64,000 nt of DNA from JBHIYN01 sp041984235 (GTDB taxonomy: Bacteria; Pseudomonadota; Gammaproteobacteria; Ga0077536), in assembly GCA_041984235.1 (NCBI GenBank), contig JBHIYN010000003.1, forward strand, positions 186,001-250,000, read 5' to 3'. Under the pieces are notes generated by a model. The model made no database searches and was not told the DNA's origin. It saw nothing but the letters and a program-made list of their open reading frames with translations. Shown piece by piece: positions 34,175 to 42,694 of this stretch. How positions within the stretch are numbered: position 1 is the first letter of the stretch; each line of letters begins with the position of its first letter. The position numbers were made by a program, and so were the translations under genes.

Positions 34175-34969
34175 ATGCGCACCGATTACGACACTCTCAC
34201 CCTCGAACGCCCGCATCCGCAGGTGCTGCTGCTGACCCTGGATCGCCCCGAGCGGGCCAATGCGATGAACACGCAGATGGGCCTGGACCTGCGCGCCGTG
34301 TTCATGGATCTCTACGTCGACACCGACGACCTGCGCTGCGTGGTGGTCACCGGCAGCGGCGACAAGGTCTTCAGCGCCGGCGGTGACCTCAAGGATCGCA
34401 ACGGTATGACCGACGCCCAGTGGCAGCAGCAACACGCCATTTTCGAGCAGATGGTGCGCGCGCTGCGCGACTGCCCGATCCCGGTCATCGGCGCGATCAA
34501 CGGCGCTGCCTACGGCGGCGGCTGCGAGTTCGCGTTGTCTTGCGATTTTCTCTACGCTGCCGACCACGCACGCTTCGCGCTGACCGAGATCACGCTCGGC
34601 ATCATGCCGGGTGCCGCCGGCACGATTAACCTGCCGCACGCGGTGGGTGAGCGGCGGGCGCGCGAGATCATCTACACGGGTCTGCCGTTCAGTGCCGAGC
34701 AGGCATTCGCCTGGGGCCTGGTCAACCGCATCCTGCCGCGTGAAGACCTGCTGCCCGAGGTCATCGTGACGGCGCGGCGCATTGCCGAGAACGCCCCCAT
34801 CGCCGTGCGCCAGGCGAAGAAGTCGATGAGCGTCGCGACCCAGGTCGATCGCCACGTCGGCTACATGTTCGAGCTCGAAGCCTACAATCGCATGGTCCCG
34901 ACCGAGGATCGGCTGGAAGGGGTGCGTGCGTTCAACGAGAAACGCAAACCCGAGTTCAAAGGTCAGTAA
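34175..34969 (+). CDS. enoyl-CoA hydratase (crotonase)
   Basis: A 264-residue crotonase with both catalytic glutamates, E118 in GGGCEFALSCD and E138 in ALTEITLGIMPG, and the oxyanion segments FSAGGDLKD and INGAAYGGG. It should add water to a 2-enoyl-CoA. HMG-CoA lyase follows 20 bases downstream; by analogy with leucine breakdown it might be a 3-methylglutaconyl-CoA hydratase, which is a guess. It differs from the PaaG-like gene at 30689, which lacks both acids. Confidence 0.9.
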   Translation: MRTDYDTLTLERPHPQVLLLTLDRPERANAMNTQMGLDLRAVFMDLYVDTDDLRCVVVTGSGDKVFSAGGDLKDRNGMTDAQWQQQHAIFEQMVRALRDCPIPVIGAINGAAYGGGCEFALSCDFLYAADHARFALTEITLGIMPGAAGTINLPHAVGERRAREIIYTGLPFSAEQAFAWGLVNRILPREDLLPEVIVTARRIAENAPIAVRQAKKSMSVATQVDRHVGYMFELEAYNRMVPTEDRLEGVRAFNEKRKPEFKGQ

Positions 34970-34989
34970 GCAACAGGGGAGAGCCCGTC

Positions 34990-35931
34990 ATGACACAGCA
35001 ACCCGAAGTGTGGGTGCGCGAGGTTGGCACCCGCGACGGCCTGCAGAGTATCCCGACCCGGCTCGATACCGCCGCCAAGCTCGAGTGGATCGCGCGCGAA
35101 GCCGGCGCCGGCGTGCCCGAAATCGAGGTCGGCTCCTTCGTGCCCCCGAAGCTGCTGCCACAAATGGCCGACACGGCCGACGTCGTCAGCGGCGCGCTCG
35201 CCATCGATGGCCTGGCGGTGTCGGTGCTGGTGCCCAACCTGCGTGGTGCCCAGGCCGGCTTCGCCAGCGGGGCGCACCAGCTCAATTTCCCCGTCTCCGT
35301 TTCCGAAGCCCACAGCCAGGCCAACCTGCGCAAGCCGGTGGCCGCCGCGATCGAGGATTTCGCCAGCGTCATCGCGTGGCGCGAGGCGCACCCGGAGTAC
35401 GCCGGCGTGCGCGTCGGCGCCGGCCTCGCCACCGCCTTTGGCTGCACCATCGCCGGCCAGGTGGCGCTGGACGACGTGCTGGCGGCGGCGGAACGGATCA
35501 TCGCCCTGGGACCGGACGAGATCGCGGTCGCCGACACCGTCGGCTACGGCAACCCCGCGCAGTGCCGCATCATCTTCCGCGAGATCCTAGCGCGCGCCGG
35601 CGACATCCCGGTCGCCGCCCATTTCCACGACACCCGCGGACTCGGACTCGCCAACGTCGATGCCGCGCTGGAGGTCGGGGTGCGCCGCTTCGACGCGTCG
35701 CTGGGCGGGCTCGGCGGCTGCCCCTATGCGCCGGGGGCGAGCGGCAACATCGTCACCGACGACCTGGTGTTCATGCTGGAGGCGATGGGCCTGCGTACCG
35801 GTATCGACCTCGACGCCCTGCTGGAAGCCCGGCGCTACATGGAAAGCCAGCTCGGCGGCGAGCCGACCCACGGCGCGATCGTCAACGCCGGACCACCGAA
35901 GGGCTTCGTCGCTGCCAGCGCCACGGGCTGA
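34990..35931 (+). CDS. mvaB: hydroxymethylglutaryl-CoA lyase
   Basis: A 313-residue TIM-barrel lyase with the complete active site: R15-D16 in REVGTRDGLQ, metal ligands H211 and H213 in AHFHDTRG, and the flexible-loop Cys244 in GCPYAPGASGN. It splits HMG-CoA into acetoacetate and acetyl-CoA, the last step of leucine and isovalerate breakdown. It is linked to a crotonase. Methylcrotonyl-CoA carboxylase and isovaleryl-CoA dehydrogenase genes are not adjacent, so the pathway must be completed elsewhere. AGGGGAG precedes the ATG. Close relatives acting on other 3-hydroxy-3-methyl acyl-CoAs cannot be excluded. Confidence 0.92.
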   Translation: MTQQPEVWVREVGTRDGLQSIPTRLDTAAKLEWIAREAGAGVPEIEVGSFVPPKLLPQMADTADVVSGALAIDGLAVSVLVPNLRGAQAGFASGAHQLNFPVSVSEAHSQANLRKPVAAAIEDFASVIAWREAHPEYAGVRVGAGLATAFGCTIAGQVALDDVLAAAERIIALGPDEIAVADTVGYGNPAQCRIIFREILARAGDIPVAAHFHDTRGLGLANVDAALEVGVRRFDASLGGLGGCPYAPGASGNIVTDDLVFMLEAMGLRTGIDLDALLEARRYMESQLGGEPTHGAIVNAGPPKGFVAASATG

Positions 35932-35951
35932 GCGCTGCGGTGGTGAGCGCG

Positions 35952-36488
35952 ATGCCGTGGCGGCTGTGGCTGGCTGCCGCGCAGCCGCGCCGGCTGCTCG
36001 CGCTGGGACTCGCCGGCATCGCGCTGGGCGCGGCGCTGCTCGGCGCCGGTGCGGGCTTCCTCGAAGCCGGCCTGGTGCCGTTCGATGCGCGGCCGTTCTA
36101 TACCGCCGAAGACATCACGGCGGTGCGCGACAGCGTGCCCGCGGTAACACTGCGCGGGTACGTGCGCAGCGCGCTGACCCTTGACCTGCTGTTTCCGCCG
36201 GTTTACGCGGGGCTGCTCGGCGCGGCCCTGGTTCTCGCCTCGGGCGTGCGTGAAGCCACGCCGCCTGTGTCGCTGGCGCGCTGCGCATGGGCACCGATCG
36301 CCGCGCTCGCGCTCGACTACGCGGAGAACCTGCTGGTGAGTGCGGCGCTCAGCGTGCCATACACGCATGCCGCGGCCGTGCCGCTGGCGCGCAGCGCCGG
36401 GTTCGCGACCGCGGGCAAATGGTTGGCGGTCGGGGTTGCGCTGGTCGTTCCGGTAATACTGCTCGCAGCCCGCCGCTGGCGACGCTGA
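35952..36488 (+). CDS. small integral membrane protein, unrecognised
   Basis: A 178-residue protein with about four hydrophobic segments (roughly 15-40, 75-100, 110-135, 150-172) and basic ends; I do not recognise the family. A GTG at 35943 in the same frame is an alternative start; ribosome-binding signals are weak at both. It follows the HMG-CoA lyase gene after about 20 bases and meets the convergent reductase gene 13 bases after its stop. Codon pattern and absence of stops agree with a real gene. Confidence 0.65.
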   Translation: MPWRLWLAAAQPRRLLALGLAGIALGAALLGAGAGFLEAGLVPFDARPFYTAEDITAVRDSVPAVTLRGYVRSALTLDLLFPPVYAGLLGAALVLASGVREATPPVSLARCAWAPIAALALDYAENLLVSAALSVPYTHAAAVPLARSAGFATAGKWLAVGVALVVPVILLAARRWRR

Positions 36489-36501
36489 ACGCGGTGCGCG
36501 C

Positions 36502-37542
36502 TCAGCGCGTCTCGCCGGCGCTGTCGTCCACCTGCACCAGCAGGGTGCCCTCGTTGGCACCGCTGAACAGGGCGGAGAAGGCCTGCGGCAGGTTCTCGAA
36601 CCCGCTGCGCAGGTCCTCGCGGTAGACAATCTCCCCGGCCTCGTTCCAGCGTTTGAGATCGGCGATCGCGGTGCCGAATTCGTCGGCATAGTTGCCGCAC
36701 AGGAAGCCCTGCATGCGGATGCTGCCGTAGACCAGGCGCATCATGTTGCGTGGCCCCTCGGGCGACGCTTCGTTGTCGTAGCTCGAGATCTGGCCGCACA
36801 GCACGATGCGGCCGAACGGCGCCATGTGGTCGACCGCGGCCTGCAGGATCTCGCCGCCGACGTTGTCGAAGAACACGTTGATGCCGTCCGGGCACAGCTC
36901 GGCGAGACGCGCGGCCACGTCCTCCGACTTGTAGTCGATGGCCGCGTCGATCCCGCAGGTGCCGGTCAGCCAGTCGCATTTCGCGCGGCCGCCGGCGATG
37001 CCGACCACGCGCAGCCCCTTGATGCGTCCGATCTGGGCGACAGTGGAGCCGGTCGAGCCGGCAGCGCCGGATACCACCAGGGTCTCGCCGGCCTGCGGCT
37101 GGCCGACCCGCAGCAACCCGAAATAGGCCGTCATGGGATTCAGCCCGTAGCGGCCCAGCGCCTCGACGAAGGTGATGCCGTCGGGCAGCACGGTCGGGCG
37201 GCGTACCGCGGTCGCGGTCACGGTCGCGTAGTCCTGCCAGCTCGACAGGCCGGACACGCGCTGCCCGACCGCTATACCGGCGGCGTTCGAGGCCACCACG
37301 CGCCCGACCGCCGGCGCCATCACCGGCTGGCCGAGCGGGATTGACGGGTAGAGGCTGTTGCCCGGCGGGTCCATCCAGTTGCGCATGGTCGGCGCGCACA
37401 GAAAGACCACGTTGCGCACGCGGATCTCGCCCTCGGCCAGCGGCGCGTCGGTCAGATCCACCTCGCGGTACTCGAAATCATCCGTCGACAGCGCACCCTG
37501 CGGACGCCGTTTCAACAGCCACTGGCGGTTGATCTCACCCAT
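36502..37542 (-). CDS. NADP-dependent MDR reductase, CurA/PTGR type
   Basis: A 346-residue MDR enzyme of the leukotriene B4 dehydrogenase/CurA group, recognisable by NRQWLLKRRPQG at the start, ALGRYGLNPMTAYFGLL, VVSGAAGSTGSTVAQIGRIKG (Rossmann loop, about 159-179) and DNVGGEILQAAV. Members reduce the double bond of enones with NADPH. It is divergent from the Baeyer-Villiger monooxygenase, which acts on ketones, so the two may serve one route. No zinc ligands are seen, as expected. Confidence 0.88.
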   Translation of the reverse strand: MGEINRQWLLKRRPQGALSTDDFEYREVDLTDAPLAEGEIRVRNVVFLCAPTMRNWMDPPGNSLYPSIPLGQPVMAPAVGRVVASNAAGIAVGQRVSGLSSWQDYATVTATAVRRPTVLPDGITFVEALGRYGLNPMTAYFGLLRVGQPQAGETLVVSGAAGSTGSTVAQIGRIKGLRVVGIAGGRAKCDWLTGTCGIDAAIDYKSEDVAARLAELCPDGINVFFDNVGGEILQAAVDHMAPFGRIVLCGQISSYDNEASPEGPRNMMRLVYGSIRMQGFLCGNYADEFGTAIADLKRWNEAGEIVYREDLRSGFENLPQAFSALFSGANEGTLLVQVDDSAGETR

Positions 37543-37586
37543 TGCGTGCCTCCTCCCCGAATCGATGGCGGGTAAAGGTCACATGG

Positions 37587-37616
37587 TTGACGCGGCGCGC
37601 GCAAGTGCCGTTAAGA
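37587..37616 (+). promoter_or_regulatory. candidate promoter for the Baeyer-Villiger monooxygenase gene
   Basis: TTGACG (37587-37592), 18 bases, then TTAAGA (37611-37616). The ATG lies 31 bases further on, after GGGGAGAG. Confidence 0.4.
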
Positions 37617-37646
37617 TGGCCGCTGTTCGAGCGCAGGGGAGAGCGT

Positions 37647-39113
37647 ATGAGCACGGGAACCCACTTCCGCGTGATTATCATCGGCGCCGGCGGCGGCGGC
37701 CTGTGTGCCGGCATCCGCCTGCGCCAGGCCGGCATCGACGACTTCGTGATCCTCGACAAGGCCGGCGGCGTCGGCGGCACCTGGTACTACAACACCTACC
37801 CGGGTGCCGAGTGCGACGTGCAGTCGCACCTGTACTCGTTCTCCTTCGAGCCCAAGCTCGACTGGAGCCGGCCGTTCGCCGGCCAGGCCGAGATCCGGGC
37901 CTACTTCGAGCACTGCGCCGACAAGTACGGCCTGCGTCCGCACCTGCGCTTCGGGACGCCGGTCGCGGCCGCCCGCTGGCAGGACGAGGCCGGACACTGG
38001 CGCGTCGAAACCGGCAGTGGCGAGGTCCTGAGCGCAGATGTCGTGATCTCGGCACTCGGCATGTTCAACAACATCGTGTGGCCGGACATTCCGGGCATCG
38101 AGGACTTCGCCGGCACCTGGTTTCACTCGGCGCGCTGGAATCACGACCACGATCTCAGTGGGCGCCGGGTCGGCGTGGTCGGCATTGCCGCCAGCGCGGT
38201 GCAGTTCGTGCCCGAGATCGTCGACCGGGTCGAGCACGTCACGCTATATCAGCGCACCGCCAACTGGGTCGTGCCGAAACCGAACGAGCCCTATTCCGAG
38301 GACGAGATCGCTCACTTCCGTGCCCATCCCGAGGCGGTGCGCGAGAGTCGCGAGCACATCTATGACACCTGGAACACGCTGTGTACCTTCAGCGACAAGG
38401 CGGTACTGGCCGAGATCGAGCGCCAGGGGCTGGAACGCATCGCCGCCGTGCGCGACCCCGAGACCCGGCGCAAGCTGACGCCGGATCACCCGTTCGGCTG
38501 CAAGCGGCCGCTGTTCTCCGATCGCTACTACCCGATCTTCAACCGCGACAACGTCAGTCTGGTCACTAGCGACATCGAGCGCATCGGGCCGCACGGCGTG
38601 ATCACGGTCGACGGCGAGTGCCGCGAGGTCGATACCCTGATCTACTCGACCGGCTTCGAGACCACCACCTACCTCAACGCCATCGAGGTCAGCGGCCGCG
38701 GCGGCCTGAGTCTGCGCGAGGCCTGGAGCGACGGCGCCCAGGCCTATCTCGGCATCACCACGGCCGGCTTCCCCAACCTGTTCATGCTCTACGGCCCGAA
38801 TACCAACCAGGGCTGCATCCTGTTCATGATCGAGCGCCAGGTCGACTACGTGGTGCGCCAGCTCGAGCGCATGGAGAAGGAGAAGCTGGCCTGGATCGAC
38901 GTGCGCCCGGAGGTCATGACCGACTTCAACGACGACCTGCAACGCGCGCTGCGCGCGGTCGACGTATGGCAGGCGAGCTGCGGCAACGACTTCTACTACC
39001 GTTCCGCCTCGGGGCGCATGGTCACCCAGTGGCCGCACTCCATGGACGCCTTCACCGCCGCCACCACGCGCGCCGACGCCGACGCCTACGAGGCCGTTCC
39101 GGCCGCCGGCTGA
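37647..39113 (+). CDS. Baeyer-Villiger flavin monooxygenase
   Basis: A 488-residue class B flavoprotein. It has the FAD loop GAGGGGLCAG near residues 12-21, GGVGGTWYYNTYPGAECD, the diagnostic Baeyer-Villiger fingerprint F-X-G-X3-H-X3-W (FAGTWFHSARW, about 156-166), and a second Rossmann loop GVVGIAASAVQ. It inserts oxygen beside a carbonyl using NADPH and O2. Slightly short for the cyclohexanone monooxygenase group, but all motifs are present. The ATG is chosen by its GGGGAGAG site rather than the open frame upstream. It is divergent from the CurA-type reductase. The ketone is unknown. Confidence 0.9.
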   Translation: MSTGTHFRVIIIGAGGGGLCAGIRLRQAGIDDFVILDKAGGVGGTWYYNTYPGAECDVQSHLYSFSFEPKLDWSRPFAGQAEIRAYFEHCADKYGLRPHLRFGTPVAAARWQDEAGHWRVETGSGEVLSADVVISALGMFNNIVWPDIPGIEDFAGTWFHSARWNHDHDLSGRRVGVVGIAASAVQFVPEIVDRVEHVTLYQRTANWVVPKPNEPYSEDEIAHFRAHPEAVRESREHIYDTWNTLCTFSDKAVLAEIERQGLERIAAVRDPETRRKLTPDHPFGCKRPLFSDRYYPIFNRDNVSLVTSDIERIGPHGVITVDGECREVDTLIYSTGFETTTYLNAIEVSGRGGLSLREAWSDGAQAYLGITTAGFPNLFMLYGPNTNQGCILFMIERQVDYVVRQLERMEKEKLAWIDVRPEVMTDFNDDLQRALRAVDVWQASCGNDFYYRSASGRMVTQWPHSMDAFTAATTRADADAYEAVPAAG

Positions 39114-39120
39114 GTCCGCG

Positions 39121-40251
39121 CTACAGCGCGCGCAGGCCGCGCACCAGGCGGTGCATGGCGGCGGCGTCGAACGCGGGCAGGAAGTGGTCGACGTAGGGCA
39201 GGGCGGCGCGCATGCCGGCGGCGCGCACGGTAAAGGTGCTGGCGCCGTACATGGGATTGATCCAGACCAGGGTGCGGATGCGGCGGCGGGCCGCTTCGAG
39301 CTCGCGCACGATGCGCTCGGGTTCGCCGTTGTCGTAGCCGTCGCTGATCACGATCAGCACGGTGGCGCGGGAGGAGCCTTCGCGCAGGATGCCGCGGTTG
39401 AGCTCGCCCAGCGCGGCGCCGATGTCGGTCCCGCCCGACCAGTGGCGCACCTTGTCGCTGACCGCGGCGAGCGTGTCGTGCACGCTGCGCCGCCGCAGCA
39501 GGTTGGTGATCTCGCTGGTGCGGGTGCTGAACACCAGCGTGCGCGAGCTCGGCAGGGCCTGCTGCAGGCCGAGCATGAGCTGCAACAGAAAGGGGTTGAA
39601 GGCGTCCATCGAGCCGCTCACGTCGCACAGCATGACGATGCGCGTCTTGCGCATCTTGGGCCGCACCCGGGCCAGGCGCAGCAGCTCCAGGCCGTGACGC
39701 ACGCTCATGCGTACCGAGCGGCGCAGGTCGATGCGCGGCCCGTGCCGCGCCGCCTCGCGCCGGCGCGACGGCCGCGTCGCCAGGCGCCGCGCAAGCTCGC
39801 GTATGACCTCTTCCAGCGGCGGCGCGTCCGCGTCCCAGCGCAGCGCGAGGTTGGCGCGGCGCGCGACTTCCTCGGCGCCGAAGGTGTCGGCCTCGGTGAG
39901 CATGTCGCGATGGCCCTCGTTGGAGCGCCCGGCATCGAGGTTGCCGCGCAGCATCTCCGAGCGGGCGAGGATGTGGTCGCCGTCGTACTCCGGCGCCGCA
40001 TGGCCGAAGTAGGACTGGAACACGCGGTCGAAGAGGATCTCGTCCTCGCGGCTGGAGACCAGGTTGGTGCGCAGCGCGAGGCGATAGTCCTCGGCGTTGT
40101 GCCACTCGATCGTCTTCAGGGCGCGGAAGACGTCGATCGCGCGCGCCTGGGTCACCACCAGGCCGGCCTCGCGCGCCGCCGCGCACACCCCCAGGGTGTG
40201 CGCGGCGAGCTGGTCCGCGGCCGGCGCGGCGGCCGCGTCGCGGTCCGTCAT
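39121..40251 (-). CDS. CoxE-like VWA-domain protein
   Basis: A 376-residue protein whose C-terminal half is a von Willebrand A domain with an intact MIDAS start DVSGSM (210-215) and TDIGAALGEL further on. The N-terminal half is the helical region typical of CoxE/YehP-type partners of MoxR ATPases. It shares a one-base TGATG junction with the MoxR gene. Such pairs act as chaperones that insert metals or mature protein complexes; no carbon-monoxide dehydrogenase or other obvious client is in the window. Confidence 0.9.
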   Translation of the reverse strand: MTDRDAAAAPAADQLAAHTLGVCAAAREAGLVVTQARAIDVFRALKTIEWHNAEDYRLALRTNLVSSREDEILFDRVFQSYFGHAAPEYDGDHILARSEMLRGNLDAGRSNEGHRDMLTEADTFGAEEVARRANLALRWDADAPPLEEVIRELARRLATRPSRRREAARHGPRIDLRRSVRMSVRHGLELLRLARVRPKMRKTRIVMLCDVSGSMDAFNPFLLQLMLGLQQALPSSRTLVFSTRTSEITNLLRRRSVHDTLAAVSDKVRHWSGGTDIGAALGELNRGILREGSSRATVLIVISDGYDNGEPERIVRELEAARRRIRTLVWINPMYGASTFTVRAAGMRAALPYVDHFLPAFDAAAMHRLVRGLRAL

Positions 40252-41180
40252 CAGGCGCCTTCCGCGGCCTCGGCGGCACGCCCCTCGAGCAGCGCCGGGA
40301 GGTCCAGCCGCGCCAGGCGTTCGACGTCGTCGCGGTACTTGAGCACCACGCCGGCGGTTTCCAGCACCACCTCGGGAACCAGCCGGGCGACGTCCAGGCC
40401 GAGCAGGGCGCGCGCCCAGTCGAGACTCTCGGCCACGCCCGGACGCTTGTAGAAATCCACCGCGCGCAGCCCCTGCATGACCTGTACCACCGCGGCGGCC
40501 AGGTCGGCCGACAGACCGGGCACGCGGCGGCGAATGATCTCGCGCTCCTTGTCTGCATCGGGGTAGTCGATCCAGAGGTAGAGGCAGCGCCGTTTGAGGG
40601 CGTCGTTCAGCTCACGCGTGCGGTTGGAAGTGAGGATCACGATCGGCCGCTGGCGCGCCTCGAAGGTCCCGATCTCGGGTACGGTGACCTGGAAGTCGGA
40701 CAGGATCTCGAGCAGGAAGGCCTCGAACTCCTCGTCGGCGCGATCGATTTCGTCGATCAGGAGTACCGCGGGACGCGGGCCCGGATGCCGGATGGCACGC
40801 AGCAGCGGCCGCTGGAACAGGAAATCCTCGCCGAAGATCGAGCTTTCCAGCTCGCCGCGCCGCGCCGGGTCGGCCTCGGCCAGGCGGATCTCCAGGATCT
40901 GGCGCGCATAGTTCCATTCGTAGAGCGTGGCCGCGGCGTCCAGCCCCTCGTAGCACTGCAGGCGGATCAGCGGGGTATCGAGCACGCGCGAGAGCACCTT
41001 GGCGACCTCGGTCTTGCCGACCCCGGCCTCGCCCTCGAGCAGCACCGGCTTGCCGAGGTCCAGCGCCAGCTTGGTGGTCAGGCACAACGGCCGGTCGGCG
41101 ACGTAGTCCTCGCCTTCGAATACGCGGGCAACGTCCTCGACCCGGGCAAAGGGATGAGGGGCAGGGGCGGCTTGAGACAT
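40251..41180 (-). CDS. MoxR-family AAA+ ATPase
   Basis: A 309-residue AAA+ protein with Walker A GEAGVGKT (50-57), Walker B LLIDEID (140-146), a sensor-1 TSN in ILTSNRTREL, and an arginine finger region. It resembles CoxD-type MoxR. It should work with the VWA protein encoded downstream, and translation of the two is coupled. A TAGAAT in the 274-base divergent gap upstream may be its -10; that gap otherwise shows only GC-rich sequence. Confidence 0.92.
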   Translation of the reverse strand: MSQAAPAPHPFARVEDVARVFEGEDYVADRPLCLTTKLALDLGKPVLLEGEAGVGKTEVAKVLSRVLDTPLIRLQCYEGLDAAATLYEWNYARQILEIRLAEADPARRGELESSIFGEDFLFQRPLLRAIRHPGPRPAVLLIDEIDRADEEFEAFLLEILSDFQVTVPEIGTFEARQRPIVILTSNRTRELNDALKRRCLYLWIDYPDADKEREIIRRRVPGLSADLAAAVVQVMQGLRAVDFYKRPGVAESLDWARALLGLDVARLVPEVVLETAGVVLKYRDDVERLARLDLPALLEGRAAEAAEGA

Positions 41181-41454
41181 GGCGCGGGGGATCCTCGGGC
41201 GGTGACGACGGCCGCGCCGCTCGCATGCCGGCTGGCCTCGGTGCGGCGCGCGGCGTTATTCTAGCGGACTGCGTCGCGGCTGCCGGCAGACGGCAGTACG
41301 CGGCCACGGGGAGTCCCGGTTGCCGCACCAGCGCGGCGCGGAGCAAGGCCGGCCGCACTGGCGACGTGCCGCGTGCGTGCGCCGGCACACGGCGCGGCCG
41401 GGCCGCACGATTCCCCCTGCATACCCCGACCGAGCCCACAAGCGGAGAAATTTA

Positions 41455-42453
41455 GTGAGTGACAGCTTCAATGCCATCGTTGCCGACAAGGACGGCGACG
41501 GCAACTTCCACGCCGGCCTGCGTACCCTGAGCCCGGCGGACCTGCCGGACGAAGCCGTGCTGGTCGACGTCGACTACTCGACGCTGAACTACAAGGACGG
41601 CCTCGCGGTGACCAACACGGCGCCGATCTGCCAGAAGCTGCCGATGGTGTGCGGTATCGACCTCGCCGGCACGGTGGCCGAATCCGATGCCGGCGCCGAC
41701 TGGCAGCTCGGTGACAAGGTGCTGGTCAACGGCTACGGGCTGTCCGAGCGCCACTGGGGTGGCTACAGCCAGAAGCAGCGGGTGAACCCGGATTTCCTGG
41801 TGCGCGTGCCGGCCGCCTTCAGCACCCGCGATGCCATGGTCATCGGCACCGCCGGCTACACCGCCATGCTCGCGGTCAACGCCATTCGTGATCACGGCGT
41901 CACCCCGGGCGACGGCCCGGTACTGGTGACCGGCAGCGCCGGCGGCGTCGGCTCGATCGCGATCCTGCTGCTGTCGAAGCTCGGCTACGAGGTTGCCGCC
42001 AGCACGGGGCGGCCGCAGACCGCCGATTACCTGCGCTCGCTGGGCGCGAGCACCATCGTCGCGCGCGAGGATCTCGCCCGCAAGAGCAAGCCGCTGGAGA
42101 AAGAGAACTACGCCGCCACCGTCGACAGCGTCGGCTCGACCACGCTCGCCACCGCGCTCGCCCAGACCCGCTACAACGGCATCGTCGCGGCCTGCGGCCT
42201 GGCCGGCGGCGCCGACCTGCCGGGCACGGTGATGCCCTACCTGCTGCGCAACGTGTGCCTGCAGGGCATCGACTCGGTGATGGCGCCGATGGCGCTGCGG
42301 GAACGTGCGTGGCAGGACCTCGGCGAGCTGCTCGATCCGGCGCGGCTGGCCGACGTCGCCAGCGACGAACCGCTGGCGCGCGTCCCCGAGCTGGGTGCCG
42401 CCATCCTGCGCGGGGAGATCCGCGGGCGCGTCGTGATTGACGTCAACGCCTGA
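41455..42453 (+). CDS. acuI: acrylyl-CoA reductase-like MDR protein (AcuI/YhdH)
   Basis: A 332-residue MDR enzyme of the YhdH/AcuI group: LNYKDGLAVTNTAPICQKLPM segments and GIDLAGTV near the start, then GTAGYTAMLAVNA and VTGSAGGVGSIAILLL. AcuI reduces acrylyl-CoA to propionyl-CoA with NADPH and clears this toxic electrophile. A GTG at 41455 is taken as start because GCGGAG stands at the right distance and the N-terminus then matches the family. An AT-rich block and the bifunctional hydroxyacyl-CoA dehydrogenase gene follow. Sub-family is clear; the in vivo substrate is inferred. Confidence 0.87.
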   Translation: MSDSFNAIVADKDGDGNFHAGLRTLSPADLPDEAVLVDVDYSTLNYKDGLAVTNTAPICQKLPMVCGIDLAGTVAESDAGADWQLGDKVLVNGYGLSERHWGGYSQKQRVNPDFLVRVPAAFSTRDAMVIGTAGYTAMLAVNAIRDHGVTPGDGPVLVTGSAGGVGSIAILLLSKLGYEVAASTGRPQTADYLRSLGASTIVAREDLARKSKPLEKENYAATVDSVGSTTLATALAQTRYNGIVAACGLAGGADLPGTVMPYLLRNVCLQGIDSVMAPMALRERAWQDLGELLDPARLADVASDEPLARVPELGAAILRGEIRGRVVIDVNA

Positions 42454-42469
42454 TTGGGGTGTCTTCGCC

Positions 42470-42543
42470 GATTCTATATTTAACTTTAGATAATGATATT
42501 AATTTATTGATATTTATAATATTTATAGCTTCATAACTTACCT
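42470..42543. other. AT-rich intergenic island with tandem 9-base repeat
   Basis: About 74 bases are almost purely A/T in a window that is otherwise very GC-rich. They include the exact tandem repeat ATATTTATA twice in a row (42510-42527). The island lies between acuI and the bifunctional fatty-acid gene and shows no gene or clear hairpin with a U-run. It may be an UP element, an IHF/H-NS site or the scar of an insertion. Confidence 0.75.
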
Positions 42544-42599
42544 GAGGAAGGGTGCAGACGCGCCCCGCCGAGCGCCGCCGGCGAGGCGCGCCCGTGGGC

Positions 42600-42605
42600 T
42601 ATAAT
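42600..42605 (+). promoter_or_regulatory. candidate -10 (TATAAT)
   Basis: A perfect TATAAT lies 89 bases before the bifunctional hydroxyacyl-CoA dehydrogenase gene and downstream of the AT-rich island. No clear -35 is seen; the island could help as an upstream element, though it ends about 57 bases away. Confidence 0.4.
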
Positions 42606-42694
42606 CCGCCGCCTGCACGCTGCGGGATCGCGTCGCTACCGGCGCGGCCGCCCGCCTTGGAACCGCACCAAACGAACACACAAGGAAAGCTTCT

